Positions 44,660 to 58,600 of a stretch of 64,000 nucleotides of DNA are shown here, piece after piece (position 1 is the stretch's first letter; each line of letters begins with the position of its first letter). The notes below the pieces were generated by a model. It worked only from the letters and a program-made list of their open reading frames with translations, did not search any database and was not told the origin of the DNA. The translations under genes were made by a program, and so were the position numbers. The DNA comes from Uranotaenia lowii (Eukaryota > Arthropoda > Insecta > Diptera > Culicidae). Where the stretch lies: assembly GCF_029784155.1 (NCBI RefSeq), contig NC_073691.1, positions 92,152,722 to 92,216,721 of the forward strand. The letters run 5' to 3'.

Positions 44660-47600
44660 TTATTTTTAAACACATATTTATTTAACAATAAGTAAAACCA
44701 TTGTTCCATACATATTGTAGCAATCTTTTTCTTCTGTTGTTGATGTTGTTTATTCTTTTGTCTCTTAAATCTGTCTGTTCTGATGTTTCTGTGTGTGTGT
44801 TTGTGTTGTTTTGTTGTAGGGGGATAGTAGTTTGCTCTTTTTTTTCGGTTCCATTTTCGAGAGCTTTGTTTGTTCTTGTTCGAGCACTCACAAAGTTTGA
44901 CAATAAAAAGCAAAACCTAAGGTCTTAAGGGAGACTTAACTGTTGTTTTGTGTTGTTTGTTTCCAAAATCAGTAGTTCACTTTTTTTTCTGTTTGACTCC
45001 ATTGGTATTTGTGTGTTTGCATGTGGGAAAATTTAATCTTCACGATTGATTGTATGAGTTTGGATCTCTTTCTCTTCCTCTGTAGACTTAACTCATTCCG
45101 ATCTTTGTCTCATAACACTGTACGGCTTTTGCTTTCTTTCTCTGTCTTTCGTCTTAAGTAAGCATGTTATTGTTTTTTTCTCTCTCTCTCCGTCTCGTTT
45201 ACTTAAGAAATTCAAAACTTAAAAATATACTATGATTTGTGTAAAACATTGCGTATAACGACGGCCAGCGTCTAAAAATTATATGTATATGTGTAATCAT
45301 TTATTTTGTTTTGTTTTCTAATTTCATTTCTTTTTCTTCAGCGACTGCTGCACGTGATAAATATATCAATGATGATGTGTATGCTGTGTAGATTTCGGGC
45401 TATTTTCTCGGGGTCTCGGGACTTGGGTTGGAAATTTTTATTTTGTATGGGTGAAAAAAGTTGAACATGTTGAACAAATCTTTTTCATTTGTATTTTCGG
45501 ATTTGGGTTTATGGATTAGAAAATTCTGTAAGACATGGGTATTTTTTTTTCAAACAGATTTGTCCACAAATTCGCTCACTAACCAAGTGAAACAGTCGTC
45601 GTTTTTTGCCTTCTTTGCTGAAAAGCTGAAACAGTGCTGCCAGTCTACAACAGTTGTATTCGGATAGCATTAAGTTTTTTTTATTCTTATTTTGTTGTTG
45701 TTATTGTGAATGTTTTAATGGTTTTCTAAGTTTATTTTTGGGGTTGGTTTTCTATTATGAATATGTTCCGTTTGATCGCAATTCAGACATGGATTCAAGT
45801 AGATTATCAGATGGATAAAGTAAAAAAAAGGCAAACATGATAAATGAACAATCTCCTGTTGAGAGAAGTGTTGCCAGATTACTTACACCTTCTAATGCCT
45901 TATTCAAAAATACACACAAGAATTGCATAGCTAACATGTAAAGCGTTTAAATGTTGATGTTTTTTTTATCTTAAATTTTAAATGTCGCATTTCTATAATC
46001 TTTTTATTTTTACTACGTATTTTTTAATGATAGTTAGAGAGGCACTTTATTGCGCAAAATTTAGATGAATTGTGGACAAATCAGTTTTAGGTAAATGTGT
46101 TAAATTAGGAAAAAACTGTGTATATTTTTTCCCCGACCAATCCCGATTGCCGAGCTCAATAGCCTTGAATTCGCTCGAACTACGTAATGGTAAAGATACT
46201 AAGGTGTCATTCTATCCTCCTTCTCCTCCTCCTTTAATCTGCCAACACTGATTCAAACTTGTAATGCCGTATTGTTGTAAACCGCAAAATTACTCGGTAC
46301 TCGGACTGTCTCTCACGAAAAAGATTTCGTATTTGTTTGTTTTGTTTTGCGATGCGCTGCGAAACATTTGCAAAGTTCGAAAATTCAACTACAATCACTA
46401 GACTTTTTTCCCTTTCCTTTGGTATACCATTTGAATAATAGTTTGATTTAAAAAAACATAAAAAAACTGGAAGCACGGAAGGAGTTGAGAAAAATAATTC
46501 ATTCATTTAAATTTGAAATTTTAAAATAAAAAAGATTCAGTTTCAACAATTTGATATTTTTTTCAGTATTTTTGTGAAATAGATTTTTGTCAATAAAAAT
46601 TTCAAGAAAAAATAATCATCATAAAACATTAAATTCAAACTTCTGTTGCATTAAACTCTCACTTGGAATTTAAAATAAAAAATTACAAAAATAACAGATT
46701 CTGTATTCTAAACATGAATTAAAAATCCGAAATCCAATTTTGATTTCAAAGAATTTTCAACCAAACTTAAAAAATCTTTTAGCAATAATCTCAAAAGTTT
46801 TCCCTCCGTCCAAACTTCCCGAAAGCCGCGCTTGCTCCACTGCAAACAAGTTTATAGTCAAAATCAACCGTTTTTTCGATTACTTCTGCATCTGTTTTTT
46901 TGTTTACTTCATTCTCTGTTAGTCTTAAAAATACTCTACACTCTATCTACACAGTTCGGTATTGTATTGTTGTTGTTGTGTTACTATTTTTCTCTTTTCT
47001 TTTTTTCCTATTGGTTGATTTTGTCTTTGTTATTACTTTGAAATTCTAATGGTACACTTTCACGGTGTTACGGGTTTTGTTTTTTTTTCATTTTTGCTTG
47101 TTGTTGGCTCGCGTCTACTAAAGCTTAGTTCTTTTAGAAATGGGACAGTTACGAATGCCTGTATCTCAAAAACTATTCGTTTGAACGAAATAGTTTCTAT
47201 GAAGAAAATGAAGGTAATGTTATGATCTTTCATGAAAAAATTTGAAAAAAAATATTTACTGTTTTTTGTTAAGGAAATTTCTACTTTATTTTTGGTATCT
47301 CCCATTGGCCGGCGCACACTTTTCTCAGTCATGGTATTGATCAGTTTCTTCAACTTATACTTCGTAAAATCTATATTTTAGGTGGCTTCACCTTCCTTCT
47401 TCAATTTCTGATACTTTTCGGTCCAATACTTCTCTTTTAAAAGAAACTGGAAGCATTTCAGTGAATATACAGTTGTTTCGAAATGAACAAATTTGATTAT
47501 TTTTGATCACATTTTTTAACGTTTTTTTTTTGTACCGGTTTAACAGCTTAAGAGCTTTGGAACTATCAAAAAATGGTTGTTTGAGGTTGGGTTTCAATGA

Positions 47601-50600
47601 GTCATCACTAGGCAACACTTTCAGCTTATCGGAGAAAATTGTTTTGGACATTTCAGCGATCTACCCTTAGTTTTTCGTTTATTGAAAATTAAAAAGGCTG
47701 GTATGAGACTTGACTTCCTTGATGACCCTTAACCGTTGTTGCCGATCATGTGCTTCACTCCAATACTTGATTTGAACTTTGTGGACATTATTGACAGTGT
47801 TTGCATACTTATCCACCACAAAAACTCAGTAATTCTTTGAATAATCAACGGTTTTGTCAGCTATCAATTTGATAATGACGAATTTTAAAGGAAACTGTGC
47901 AAAATTATTTTTTTCTTTTTCTCTTGCATCGTACATATCTCAAAAACGAGTAAATTTTAAATTTTGAAAAAAATAGGTCGAATAGTACTTTTTACAGGCA
48001 ACAAAATGCTGTCAAAATTTTTAATATCCAATAACTAGTTAACGAGCTATTAGCAAATGAAAGTGTCCCATTTCTAAAAGAACTAAGCTTTACTGTAACA
48101 TTATGGTTTCTTTTATTTTCTTTTTTTGCTTGTTTTGGTATCTTCTCCTTCTTTCTTTTCTCGTTTGGTTTAGTACGCTCTAAACTAGTTTCACATCGAT
48201 ATTTCGCTAGTTACTTGTTTTTTTTTGTTTGACGTGTTTTTTTCTTGTTTTTTTTTTGGTTTTGCCATTAGCAAGATCAGACATTTTGGTTTGTTGTATT
48301 ACGATTTTATTGGGTTTTACGTCTCTTTTTTGTTATTTGTTTAGTTTATACTTTTCGCTATGTCCATCTGCTCTCTTTTTTTCTGCCGTCCGATGATTTT
48401 CATTGAATTTTTTTAGTTCGGTTTGCTGTTATCCTTTTTTGTTGTATTTTCCCACCGTCTGAGTGAAGCGCTTGTGTGTTTGTGATGTAGACTCCTTGTT
48501 TGTTTGTTCGTTTATTTGTTTTTGTTTCCATGATCGTGTGTGTTTGATTGAGCAGAAACTAAGATTTTCTTGTAGTCCAACACAAAGAATTGTTTTGATA
48601 GAAGTTGAATAAAACAGTTTATTGTATTTGAATTTCATCCAAGAAAATGCACTATTTAAAAAAATAATTTAGTCACATTTCTTGATTGAATTCATGAAAA
48701 GCTGGCAACGGTAACGATTTAACAATGTTAACTGATTCATCAGCTTTGCTGTTTGTTTCTCAACTTTCTTTTAGTTTATTTTTAAATTTTCTCCTGATCA
48801 TCAAAACAAAACAAAAATTCAAATTTTGGTTTTCAAATCAAAGTCCAAATTTTTATTCTGTGTTCACAATCTGAAAACTGAATTTCTGTATTTTTGTTCA
48901 TAAATTTTGCTTATACAAAAATTCAAAATTTAATAAAAAAAATCAACTGAGGTTTTTTCAAACTTTTTCGACAATCCCGAAAGATTACCAAAAAAACTGG
49001 CAGCACAACAGCCTTCAAATGAATCTTCTTATTTTTTTCCTCGACGAATTCAAAACACGTGGTCTACTTTGTTTCTGACTCATTCACCACAAAATAAAAA
49101 TAAAACGCCTACGTTGATCGAAAAGTTGATTCGAGGTTCTGGGTTCAAGAAAAACACGAAAAGCAGCATGGAAAAATCTTTCATCCAGACCCCTTTCCAA
49201 TTTACAACCTTTCTTGTTGCTGTGATGGAAATAAGATTTGTTTTCCCGAGAAGATTTTTTGTTTTTATCTCGAAATACGTTCTCAATAATCAACCATCGA
49301 ATTTAGGCAAAAAACAACACACTTTTATTGTTTTAAAGCTTTAGCCAATGGGTTATAACAAACAACGAGCGTAATTTGGAGTTCACTCAAGCTACTAGGC
49401 TGTGTACAGTACACAAACATACATGGAAAAACATACGCCGAAAAATATTTTACTTTTTACGAGTGAGATTATGGAAAACATTGCTAAAAAGCCATTTTTT
49501 CCACCTTTCAGAAATGATTTTGTTTTCGCTTCTTTGCTCTGATATTGCTTGTCTGTAGTGTACCTATTTAGTATAGCTCTCTAGATAGGACAGTTTGTTT
49601 TGTTTTGTTTTTCCGTTTCTAATCGCTAGCATCCATCGCCTGCTTGGATTTGACTCGCGTTCTTTCTCTCTGACCTTACGTAATATCATTATTGGTTGCG
49701 TGTTAGTTACAACAAGTCATCATGGTTTAGTTGTGTTTTTGTGTAAACGAATTTCCCTCCGTTCACATTTTTTCAAAGCCTGCTCTGTTTGGTATAGATT
49801 ATTCACTTTAAAAAAATCGTACGACTGCTTCGATCATCTAATTACAATTATCATAAATATTAAAAAATAAGAATAAAAAACTATGAACAAACTATCATGA
49901 AACCGTACTTACTCGACAGAATACTACATGCTGCGACACAATAGGAAAAACGAAAAACTTCTACACTTCTCATCGTAACGATCGATCCATTGCGATCGCT
50001 TCAAAGATTCACACAAAAAAAAATTTTTTTCATTGGCCTATCATTTCTGTATCTTTCTGACTGCTTTTATTTGCTCGTGATTAGTTTGCTTAATGCTACT
50101 AACTACTACTAGTTTTTAAATAAAAAAATTAAATAATTAATTTTTGGTTTGGATAGAATTTAGCTATTCATTCGTGTGACTGTGGGTTTGTCAGCAGCTT
50201 CTCATCTCTCTCTCTTTTGGTTTAGAAATTTTTGGTTTCCTCAGCATGGCCTACATCTTTCAAACAATAGTAAAATAAGGGTTCAACAAACAACAACTCG
50301 AAAACTCGTAATAGTTGCATTGTTGTGTTTTTTCTTATCTGTTTGATAGTTGTTTTCTCCTCGAGTGTTTGAATGTGTGTGTGACTGTGTGAGTTATGTT
50401 GGTAATAAAATGTTCTTCATTTTGTTTCATAACCCATTAAATAAGTAATCAACAAATCAATAAATTCTTTGTTACCTATCCATATTACAATACTAACCGT
50501 TTGTTGGGAGCCTGCCCTAATAAGTTTGTTTTGTTTGTGTGTATTTGTTGTTTTGTGTTGGTATTGTATGTGTCTCTGATACCTTTGTTTTGCTGTTTGT

Positions 50601-51082
50601 GTTGTTGCTTTTTCGCTTCTTTTTCTTCTGTTTCTGTTTACATAGTTGCCCGCACTTTTATTCTCCGATAAATTCCAGCTCGGATTCACTTTTTGTTTCT
50701 ATTTCCTACTAAGACTTTAAACTTCGTTTTATTTTTTGTTTTGTTTTTGTTTTTTTACAACTGATACTGATCTGCGTTACATGGGTTACAGCGTTACGAT
50801 GAGTATATGCTTATCTTGCTTTGTTGCTTGCTCTATTTGTATGATTTTTCTATATGTTTGTATTTTTTTTATTCAGCCTCTCACATGGCCGGCCACATTC
50901 GAACGTGGCCGAGACAAAAAGCGAAAAATGTCAAACCAAAATTTTGGCGTCCGTATGATATTGTGTTTGTTGGTTTTTTTTTGAAATAGTGGTAAATATG
51001 GATGATGGCGATGGCGAACATGGTTTGGTTGTTGTTTTTTCTTCTGGTGTGCGCTAACTGTTTGTCTGTCGTCGCGTTGCCT
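44660..51082 (-). other. Probable long 3'UTR of the dunce-type PDE4 gene
   Basis: Downstream of the last coding exon the plus strand is strongly T- and TTTGTT-rich over more than 6 kb, that is A/C-rich on the transcribed strand. It has no coding potential and is interrupted by one TIR element (47121-48090). TTTATT near 44670 gives AATAAA on the minus strand at the point where this composition ends. Long 3'UTRs are common in neuronal genes. The extent is inferred from composition only. Confidence 0.4.
47121..48090. mobile_element. TIR element H (27-bp perfect TIRs, TA duplication)
   Basis: Bases 47121-47147 (AAGCTTAGTTCTTTTAGAAA then TGGGACA) return exactly inverted at 48064-48090, with TA on both outer sides; total 970 bp. 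TA targeting suggests the Tc1/mariner group or a similar one. On the minus strand an 87-codon open stretch (47388-47651, with KLKVLPSDDSLKPNLKQPFF) and smaller open pieces remain. No DDE motif was seen, so it is non-autonomous or decayed. It lies in the presumed 3'UTR of the dunce gene. Confidence 0.75.
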
Positions 51083-51145
51083 TTAGTTGGTTTCCTCGGG
51101 ATGGGAGTCGTCATTTTCCGAAGCGCTTTCCTCCTCGAGCGTAAC
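51083..51145 (-). CDS. dnc: dunce-type cAMP phosphodiesterase, last coding exon
   Basis: On the minus strand an acceptor TTACTTCCAG (to 51146) opens an exon reading VTLEEESASENDDSHPEETN and then TAA. It joins in phase 0 to the exon ending ...DDKIRFQ at 63546, giving RFQ|VTLEE, the junction sequence of fly dunce as I recall it. The exon forms a short acidic tail after the catalytic domain. The Drosophila tail is longer and low-complexity, so this one looks short. The intron between them is 12.4 kb. Confidence 0.85.
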   Translation of the reverse strand, partial: VTLEEESASENDDSHPEETN

Positions 51146-52289
51146 CTGGAAGTAATCCAATAAGGACGCACGTTAAAAAGTGTAATCATTTGTAGAAAAT
51201 TTAAGTTCAGGCTTAAGTATGTGGTATAGATTTTGTATTTTATTTTCACCGATTACTTAAAAAATGTCTGCCTTTTACTGAATTCAATTTTCGATTCAAT
51301 TTACTGAGTTGTGGCATTGAGAAACTCTTGTTAAAATTTGCAGAGCCAACCAAAAACCCTTTTGAAACGGCTTTTCCGATGAAAGATTCTTGTGAGGACA
51401 TTTCAGTAATCATCACTTCTTTGATCTATTTACAGCACTTTTAGAGAATTTTATCAGACATTTTTGTTAATTCAAGTTTTTAACTCGAGAGAACAAGTTC
51501 GAAACGCGTGTATATGAAATGAATCGACGCCTACTACATAATCATACAAATATGTAAAATAAAAATAAAAAGATAATAAACATCAGGAAAAACCATAGAG
51601 AGAAAACATCAACTAAAATTCGTAAGTTTGGAAATAAAAACATTAACAGAAATTCTCTCTCTTTTTAACGGTTGCCATCGAATGAAATATAATCTTCATG
51701 TAATTGTCAAGTTCCCTATTTTCCTAAAAACTACGGCGGAAAATTCATCAGAAAAGTTAAATCATTCTTATCTTGCTAGCCTTGCAGTACTTTCAAAGGG
51801 CTCGGTAAAACGAAATTGCGTTGACAATAACTAAACGTCATATTTAGTCAGGTGGTGGCTCCAGAGAGTATCTTTTGTTTCAAGAGGGATTTTAAACAAG
51901 GATGGCTTCAACCCTCAATTACCACTTCCCGCTTCTCCATCCATGACCATGGAACCACTTTGGAACGACTATTTGATAGATGGTGGCTCCAGAAAGCGTC
52001 TAGCCATAAACATAATTTTAACTTCTTGATGACTGTTTCCTGACCGTATTACTCTGGAGCTAAATTCCTAAACATATACAGTACCGTTCTTAATTTTTTA
52101 AAAGTGGGAAGAACGCACTGTCACACGATTCTCCGTTGATTTCGTCCGCCTCCAGCAGGTTGAATGATTCGCTACAAGAGAAATTGGAAAGTCCATTCCA
52201 TTATCTTTCTCATTCATTTATTCTGAACTGATGTTGCAATCCGAGAATTTTCAGGAGCCTACAAAATTTGCAAATTCTGAAATACCATT
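51146..52289 (-). other. Start of the last dunce intron region
   Basis: Intron sequence by position; no coding exon or defined repeat recognised. Confidence 0.4.
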
Positions 52290-53030
52290 TATTAATTGAT
52301 GAAGAGACGTGGGGTGATCCCCCTCAATTTTTGCCTGTCGAGGAGTGAAAGCACGTCGTTGAAATAGATTAGGAAAAAAATCGGTCCTACATGGCTTCCT
52401 TGTGGCACACCGGAGGAGGCAGCAAACTGCCTGGAAAATTTGCGCCCAGTCAAATAACTGCAAAACCAGCCAAGTCTTTACTCCGTCCAAGTTTCCCTAT
52501 GACAATTACGTGGTTCATTTTGTTGAATGCAGCTGACAGATAGGTGTATATGGCATCAGTTTGAGATTTTCAAGCAAAGCTTTCTAAAGAAGTGAACGTC
52601 AGGAAGTTGCATCTCGGCACACCTTTTTTGTGGACCGGAAACATATAAACTTCCTTCCATAGTAGAGGAAAGGTAGCTCTGTCAAGCGAAGCATGAAGAA
52701 TGAGTCGAATAGGAATCAACAAAACAGGCATGACACTTTTAAGAAAATATGCTGGTATCCCGTCCGGACCCGTAGAAAAGGAACTCTTGAGCTTCGCCGC
52801 TGCCTTTGAGATGTTTGCATCCTCGATTTCAATACCGTTTAATGAAAAGCCCAGTGGCGAAATGTTCCTGACAGCACTAGCCAAATGCTCTGGGGATGTG
52901 GAAGCTGTATGTGAAGATATTTGAAAATTTTCGGGCAAATTCCGCGATCAGAGTTCCCCGTAATATCATCCAGAAACATATGGGTAGGAATACTAGGTTT
53001 TTTCCGCTGACTATTCACGTGTTTCCACAA
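52290..53030 (-). pseudogene. Jockey-like reverse transcriptase relic
   Basis: Minus-strand pieces: 53030-52840 reads WKHVNSQRKKPSIPTHMFLD (the region just before RT), 52938-52570 contains LKSSFSTGPDGIPAYFLKSV and PVHKKG, and about 52460-52300 contains RQFAASSGVPQGSHVGPIFF and LIYFNDV. The frames differ, and the central RT part is deleted between 52570 and 52490. No YADD block remains. The motif spacing is that of Jockey-clade LINEs. Confidence 0.75.
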
Positions 53031-53754
53031 TGTTCGGAAAATCGCTAAAGAAAAGCAATCAGGATTGGTTTCTAGCTAGAATACTGATATCTCCGAGTGC
53101 TGTGATACGCACGTGGTAAAAGTACCCATTGAATATATGTCGAAAATCAACACTAACTTGATACAACAAAATATACCATGCCCCATCGGAGGCTACCGTT
53201 GCTACCGTGGCAAATCGACGGTGATCGACATATTTGGTGATACATTTTGAACGTCGCTCCCTCAATCATTCCCGAACGTCTATCCTCGCATCACTGTTGA
53301 TAATATTTGTTATTGATAGACGATCATGAATGTTTCAGAAGGAAAAATCTGAAGAAATAACAGGACCACATGTTTAAAAAAGCCGTAGCACATGCTGGAC
53401 AGTTCATTGCGGTTACCTAGTCATGATCCTGTCCTTCTACGCAAAGCGAAAAATAAAAAAAACATCTGATAGCCTACATAGATCGCTCAAACTGATACAT
53501 ATTAGTTATGATCCAAGGAGCAAGTTCCCTGGTGTTGGGAAAAAGTGGTAGAAATTTTGACATTTTGAAAATTTTACCATGCAAAAATGTTTTTAAGATC
53601 TTGGGGCGTTGTATTTTTTTACAACACTGTTTATATGACATGTCTTACTGGAATGCTGTCGGCCACTCATCGGAGATGAAACCTTCGGAGTCATGTGTTG
53701 ATGTTTGGTATCCGGAAAACGTTAAAGCTAAGTATTCTCAAATTTTATTTATAA
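53031..53754. other. Intronic spacer
   Basis: No gene or repeat boundary recognised. Confidence 0.35.
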
Positions 53755-54385
53755 CTAGCTGATCCCATACGAACTCCGTTTCGCATTCAACTTGGAATAT
53801 GTCATGAACAGTTAGTATGAAAACCAATTGCCAAGCATTTTCCAGATGCACTTCTGAATTCATTGTTAAGTAAAAATTGCAAAAATATTGGACGATCACT
53901 ATGTCTGTCGTCTGTTACTGAATTTGAAATCAGAAATCCTTTGACCGTGCCAAAAAACCACGTGTATAAATTTTAACTCGATCATTGCATAACAACGCAA
54001 TTATTGCCAAAAAGCTAAACCCCTTTCGAGGGCTCTCATACAATCTTTGATGACTGAAATCGATTGCCCTTCCCTCAAAACTCCCTTGTGCAAATTTTCA
54101 AAGCAATCCATTGTATAATAACGTCAGTATTGCTAAAAACAGTGAAAAAATAATTTATATGGACAACCCCTTTCGTCGACCCCTGGAAAAACATTTGACA
54201 TCTGAAATCGGTAGCTCGTCCCTGAAAACTACCGTGTGCAAATTTTCATCCCAATCCGATGTAAAATAACGACGATAATGATGTGCTGCGGTACGTATCA
54301 CATCATTGTGTTAGACTGTGCAGAAGTTGATGCTAATTTTTTATTTTCTCTTCTCCACCTTATATCGCTATTGTTGAGACGTGCA

Positions 54386-55590
54386 ATGACCGAGGAAAAT
54401 AACTCAAGGTCGACGGCGACGAATGATCGAATTCGCAAGTATCATGATGATAATGCAAATTCGTACCTGATAATGGCTGAAGCATTGAATGGCAATATTA
54501 TTGCATCGAAAATCGCTAAATCAGGATCAGGAAGTTTGGGACCGATTTCATCAGGGCAATGCCGGTCTCAAGAACCCGGATGAAAATTTTGGTGCGAACG
54601 AAAGATGTTGCCAACAGAATGGCTGAAGCGAAGGGGAAAGAAATAAGATTTTTCATACCTCAGCGTCTGGTAGAATGCCTCGGGGTAGCCTACATTGAGC
54701 CTGAGGTGTCTGACGAGGAATTGAAGACTGCGGTAGTATACGACAAATGCAAGTTGTTTCAATCTGGCAATCCAGAAATAGTGCAATTTCGTCGTATTGT
54801 GAAAAAAATGGATGATGGTACGGATAATGTTCTGGGTACGGTGATTTTTACATTTGCGGGAAAAATTCTCCCACAATACGTCGAAGTGAATCGTGTGCTC
54901 TACCCGGTGAAACAATATGTTTACCCGGTACGCCAATGTGGCAAATGTTGGCGTTTAGGGCACGATAAGAAAACCTGCAAAAGTGCTCGCCGATGCAACA
55001 ATTGCTTGAACAATTTGGAAGACGAAGAAGTAGGAGAAAACACACACGATTGCTCTGCAGCTGCACCACGGTGTGTTAACTGCCTTGGTCCGCACCGAGC
55101 AAATGATTTTAAATCATGTCGAAAAATTCTTCAAAAAAGGAAAAATGAAAAGGAACGCCAAAACACCTTTTCCCAAGGTAGAATTGATTGGTTTTGTGCA
55201 ACAACAACAACTACTACAACAACAATAAATAACATTCAAAATGTTGAATCTTCCAACTCACCTACACCCCTCACATCACAACCTAAATCAACGACTGATA
55301 TTTCCTACCAAACCACTCAACATGTCAATGGACCGCCGAGTAAACGTCGCTTGGGAATTGATTCGGACGAGGAGCTTCCCCAACTCGAGGTAAATATTTC
55401 GGAAGGGGTTTGCGAATCGATCCAATCAAACATCGAATCTGAAGAGGTCATCGAGATCGTTTTGAAGGCTATGGAAATTGACGAAGCAGATTTGGAACAA
55501 ATCGCAAAAAATCAGGATAAGGTTCTTCCACAAATTGGGGCTATTTTAAACGGAAAAATACGCAACTACTTGGGTGAATTGCGTTTATGA
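54386..55590 (+). pseudogene. Element 4 ORF1, frameshifted
   Basis: ATG at 54386 opens MTEENNSRSTATNDRIRKYH and runs to about 54555, where a frameshift moves the reading to the frame of MKILVRTKDVANRMAEAKGK. That frame continues to 55590. Knuckles: CGKCWRLGHDKKTC, CNNCLNNLEDEEVGENTHDC and CVNCLGPHRANDFKSC. The first is canonical CCHC; the second has a long spacer. A CAA/ACT microsatellite (55198-55235) encodes a Thr run. The C-terminus is acidic. Confidence 0.75.
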
Positions 55591-55616
55591 TAACTCTCAC
55601 ATAGAGCAATGCACAA

Positions 55617-58600
55617 AACACCACACAGCTTCGATGTTTACAATGGAACTGCAGAGGTTTGATTAGTAAACGATCAACGTTAGTAAATTTGATTAACACC
55701 CACGAGAGTAACATCATATTACTTAGCGAAACACACCTAGATCGCTCCTTACACTTCAATCTTCCACACTATTCCATTTTCCGCAAAGATTACAGACGAA
55801 ATGCTATGGGCGTTGCACTTGCCGTTCGATCTGATTTCCGACCAATCGCTTATGAACTCTCACCACGTAGAACATTGCAACACGTTGCATGCCAGCTTCG
55901 GAGTAGCATAGGAATTATAACTGTTGTATCCATTTACATTCACCCTCAATCTGATGTTTCGGCGGAGCATCTAGAACAGTTTTTGCTATCGGTCCAAAAA
56001 CCCTGTATTATCGGAGGAGATTTCAACGCCAAGCATCACCTCTGGGGAGGTGAAAGCGAGAATACACGTGGTCATCGGTTGTACCAGGCAATTGAAGCAG
56101 CAAATCTAGTGGTTCTAAACAACGGTCAGCCAACTAGGTATGATGTTAACAGGTCGTGGGGCGCTATCGATATCACGCTTGTTTCATCAGATCTTAGTTT
56201 GTGCTTTGACTGGCAAGTTTTAGACGATCCAAACGGAAGCGATCACTTCCCAATAGTAGTCCAATGGAACGCAACAGGATCATCAGAATCGCATACGGGA
56301 ATCAACATACGAAAAACAAACTGGGAGAATTTTGCTGAACTTGTTGAATCCGCAATTATCGATATGCCAACACCACCATCGTTTGACATATTTTTCGACA
56401 AAATCTGGCGAGCTCTTCTTCAATCTACACCTGAAAGGAGACCTCTGCTGGAGAACAGAATCCCACAGCCTTACTGGGACGATGAGCTGTCAGAGGCAAA
56501 ACGTGTGACGAGAAATGCTTTTCGTATATGGAAACGTGTGCTTTCAGCTGAAGCGTATGAAATATATGCAAAAGCTGAACGTGATTTCAGAACTATGGTA
56601 AAGGAAAAAAAGTCTAAAAGTTGGAGAACGTTTTGTGATTCCTGTGACAGCGCCACTACTTTAACCACGCTTTGGAGAATGGCCAGGAAATTTACTGGTC
56701 GCAGTAGTTCGAATAGTAATCAGTGCATACCCGAAAATGTCATTAATCAACTAATGGAGAAATTAGCGCCTGCAACAGCTAGGAAACCGACCCCGGTATT
56801 TCAAAGCTGTGTATGTTGCGATCCATCAACAACTCGTATCTCGTTGAATGACATGAAAGCAGTTTTGAAGACTGGGAAGGATTCTAGTCCTGGCGTAGAT
56901 GGTATTCCATATTCCGTAATTGCGAATTTACCTGTAATAGCTGAGCGTCAACTTCTTTTAATATACAATCATATTTTCAACACTGGTTGCATTCCTACTA
57001 TTTGGAAAACCTTCAAAATAGTAGCTATTCCCAAGTCTGGACAACAACCAAATTCGGTTAATAACATTCGTCCGATTGCACTAGCGTCTTGTTTTCGCAA
57101 AATCTACGAATTGATTGTCAAAGATAGACTGGAGCATTATAAAGAAAGCAAATTGTTATTCCCAGACCAAATCAATGGTTTTAGAAAGGGTCGTGGAACG
57201 ATGGATGCCCTTCTACCATTGGTCAACAATGCTTCCGATGCTTTGACGAAAATGGAATATATTGTCCTATGCAGCTTAGACATAAAAAGTGCCTATGACA
57301 ATGTGGAAATCGACATTCTTATAAGTGAACTTAGAGCCATGACTGTGCCAGAATGCATTGTGAGTAGCATTTTCTTTCTGTTTGAGGAAAGAATTCTTCA
57401 TGCTTGTACTGATTCTCAAACCATCTCTCGAACAACATGGAAAGGTTTGCCTCAAGGCTCCCCACTCAGCCCAATATGTTTTAACGTTGTGATTAGCCGA
57501 GCAATACGATCTGTTCCTGCTGGAGTAATCAAAATTAATTACGCTGATGATACAACCCTCGCTGTCCGAGGATCATCACTCAATCAAAGCTGTGGAAGAC
57601 TGCAAACAGCTGTTGATTCTTTTGCTGTCCAAATTGAAGCTTTGGGTTTGGAGTTATCTCCTGCAAAGTGTAAATGCTTACTTATTTCGAGAAATCAGAA
57701 TGAAGAACCTCATGAAGAATCCACCTCGGAGATAGTATCCAGATACTTGGGAGAAAAGTACAGCAACGCAAACTATCTTGCAACTGATGGTTCAAAGGAT
57801 ATTACGGCAACTGGTTTTGCAGTGGTGAATCATTTTGGTGATCGAATTGCCAGAATCAAAATTCCAGCGCAATCGTCGATTTACATGGCAGAGCTTCTTG
57901 CTATCAGAGAAGCTGTGAAAAACATTCTTCATTCGCCTACCGGTGAATATGTAGTTGTGTCAGACAGTCTAAGTTGTCTTTCAAGTCTTCAAAGAAAAAA
58001 CATTAAACTTCCAAATCCTGTAGCGTGGTACGAAATTAAAGAGGCCATCCAGCAAATAGAATTGTTGGGTTCTCAGGTTCATTTTCTATGGGTACCATCT
58101 CATCGAGGTATATCCATCAATGAATCAGCTGATCAGGAGGCAAAATTGGCTTGCATCGATGGATCTCCAGGAGACTATCAATTCACAACCTTCGATACTG
58201 TGTATCCTGCACGACAAATGGTGTTGCAATCCTGGCAATATGCTTAGAATACTGGAAACAAAGGGCGCTTTTGCTTTGCAATTTGTTCACGAGTTACTTT
58301 ACAACCATGGTTCTACTCGTCGGATATGAATAGAAGACAGATTGTTATCCTGTCCAAACTGATCACGAACCATTCCAGGATTCCCGCTCATCTTGCTCGG
58401 AATAACATCATCACAAATGCAACCTGTACGTGTGGTGAAGGTTTAGCAGATCCAAACCACATTATTTTCCTATGCAGCCTGTATGAAACACATCGTAGAC
58501 CACTTTGGAGAAGCTTAATTGACAAACGTATGGTTCCGGATTTAGAAATTATTCTGAAAAACAAAGACTTTGGTTTATATAAAGTGATAGCCGATTTTAT

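Noticed and set aside
47388..47651. Tc1/mariner transposase in element H
   Set aside because: The TA duplication fits, but no DDE catalytic triad or helix-turn-helix could be seen in the open frame.
44640..51080. Several open frames of 60-120 codons on both strands
   Set aside because: All consist of low-complexity residues (Phe/Leu/Cys or Lys/Asn/Gln) expected from T-rich or A-rich DNA; no domain and no splice-supported exons. The only coding piece here is the dunce tail exon just above.
52570..52938. Active Jockey ORF
   Set aside because: Only a piece of RT remains, with frame changes and no YADD block.
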